64,000 nt of DNA from Stenotrophomonas maltophilia (GTDB lineage: Bacteria; Pseudomonadota; Gammaproteobacteria; Xanthomonadales; Xanthomonadaceae), in the NCBI RefSeq assembly GCF_004684085.1, contig NZ_SRHZ01000059.1, positions 1-64,000 on the forward strand. The letters run 5' to 3'. The notes under the pieces are model-generated. The model saw nothing but the letters and a program-made list of their open reading frames with translations, ran no database searches and was not told the DNA's origin. The position numbers and the translations under genes were made by a program. How positions within the stretch are numbered: position 1 is the stretch's first letter; each line of letters begins with the position of its first letter. Shown here in pieces: positions 63,378 to 64,000 of the stretch.

Positions 63378-64000
63378 ATGCTATTCGAAACCCTCGCCAC
63401 CACCGGTCACGAACAGGTGGTGTTCTGCCACAACCACGACGCCGGCCTGCAGGCGATCATCGCCATCCACAACACCACCCTGGGCCCGGCCCTGGGCGGC
63501 GTGCGCATGCGCCCCTACGCCAACACCGACGAGGCACTGGCCGACGTGCTGCGGTTGAGCCGGACGATGACCTACAAGAATGCGCTGGCCGGCCTCAACG
63601 TAGGTGGCGGCAAGGCGGTGATCATCGGCGACCCGAAGGTGGACAAGACCGAGGTGCTGTTCCGCGCCTTCGGCCGTTACGTCGATTCGCTGGGGGGCCG
63701 TTACATCACCGCCGAGGACGTCGGCACCGACGTCAACGACATGGAGAACATCTACCTGGAGAGCCAGTTCGTGACCGGCGTACACCAGGTCCATGGCGGC
63801 TCCGGCGATCCGGCGCCGTTCACCGCCTATGGCGCGCTGCAGGCACTGATGGCGTCGATGCGCTTCAAGTTCGGCCATGAGGAAGTGGGCAAGACCAGCA
63901 TCGCAGTGCAGGGCCTGGGCCATATCGGCATGGAACTGGTGAAGCTGCTGCGTGACCGCGGCGCCAAGCTGTATGTCACCGATCTGGACAGCGCCCTGGT
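63378..64000 (+). CDS. leucine (Leu/Phe/Val) dehydrogenase, N-terminal part
   Basis: NAD-dependent branched-chain amino acid dehydrogenase, cut by the window end; 207 residues are visible. It has GGVRMRPYANTDEALADVLR, the catalytic Lys in GLNVGGGKAVI (residue about 80), TAEDVGTDV and the start of the Rossmann fold QGLGHIG (about 178-184). The start is the ATG at 63378. Upstream, 63100-63377 shows no other gene; TAGAAT lies at 63258 but no clear -35 is visible. Confidence 0.9.
   Translation, partial: MLFETLATTGHEQVVFCHNHDAGLQAIIAIHNTTLGPALGGVRMRPYANTDEALADVLRLSRTMTYKNALAGLNVGGGKAVIIGDPKVDKTEVLFRAFGRYVDSLGGRYITAEDVGTDVNDMENIYLESQFVTGVHQVHGGSGDPAPFTAYGALQALMASMRFKFGHEEVGKTSIAVQGLGHIGMELVKLLRDRGAKLYVTDLDSAL

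Overview
The window is chromosomal DNA from a high-GC gammaproteobacterium of the Xanthomonadaceae, most likely the Stenotrophomonas maltophilia group. This rests on three things: the proteins (DarP, RsfS, DUF2058, DUF502 and CHASE2/FecR families in xanthomonad form), the strong G/C third-position bias, and many GTAG-headed palindromes of the SMAG (Stenotrophomonas REP) type in the spaces between genes. I see no prophage, integron, CRISPR array, plasmid function or intact insertion sequence. Almost everything is housekeeping.

Layout. 1-480: a dense repeat block. 483-2934: tilS-xseB-ispA. 3052-3423: a DUF4870 membrane protein. 3511-13045: the maf-rng-yhdP-tldD operon with darP and pmbA, where TldD and PmbA form one metalloprotease. 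13177-20531: a SIMPL protein, TonB, a TonB-dependent receptor, an amino-acid antiporter and an esterase, ending at tRNA-Asn. 20678-26767: the compact leuS-lptE-holA-nadD-rsfS-rlmH operon. 26873-31884: a DUF998 protein, the thioredoxin-like co-chaperone CnoX, and an overlapping FecR/LysM protein plus CHASE2-GGDEF diguanylate cyclase. 31906-32393: a decayed RAYT transposase between SMAG elements. 32497-40095: envelope and metabolic genes (DUF4442, DUF502, queuosine-precursor transporter, DUF885 peptidase, serine hydrolase, VOC protein).

40116-44622: a second repeat block, a DUF2147 protein, metG, a HAD phosphatase, a lone RsxB-type ferredoxin and RidA. 44815-49036: mprF convergent with an acvB/virJ homologue, i.e. 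a predicted lysyl-phosphatidylglycerol synthase/flippase facing a predicted lysyl-PG hydrolase across a tandem SMAG array. 49115-54529: small membrane, zinc-ribbon and iron-sulphur-like proteins, an HD hydrolase, a transglutaminase/TPR protein and a YegD-type Hsp70. 54579-56579: ECF sigma factor, its probable anti-sigma factor and a DUF4097 protein. 56706-62019: MscS-type channel, a third repeat block, DksA-like protein, DUF2058, YgjP-like metallopeptidase, an RsuA-like protein that lacks the catalytic Asp, and a cardiolipin-synthase-like PLD enzyme. 62023-64000: an HDOD protein and the start of a leucine dehydrogenase cut by the window edge.

The most unusual signal is a composite repeat present four times (11-112, 276-377, 40203-40304, 57718-57901). 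Its long outer stem and inner hairpin differ in sequence from copy to copy but stay complementary, and most mismatches are G-U compatible on one strand. That pattern suggests a conserved fold, possibly of RNA. Each forward copy is followed by a hexanucleotide tract and a fixed 17-nt hairpin. Second in interest are three genes whose TAG stop codon is supplied by the GTAG head of a SMAG element, the MprF/AcvB pair, and the degenerate pseudouridine synthase.
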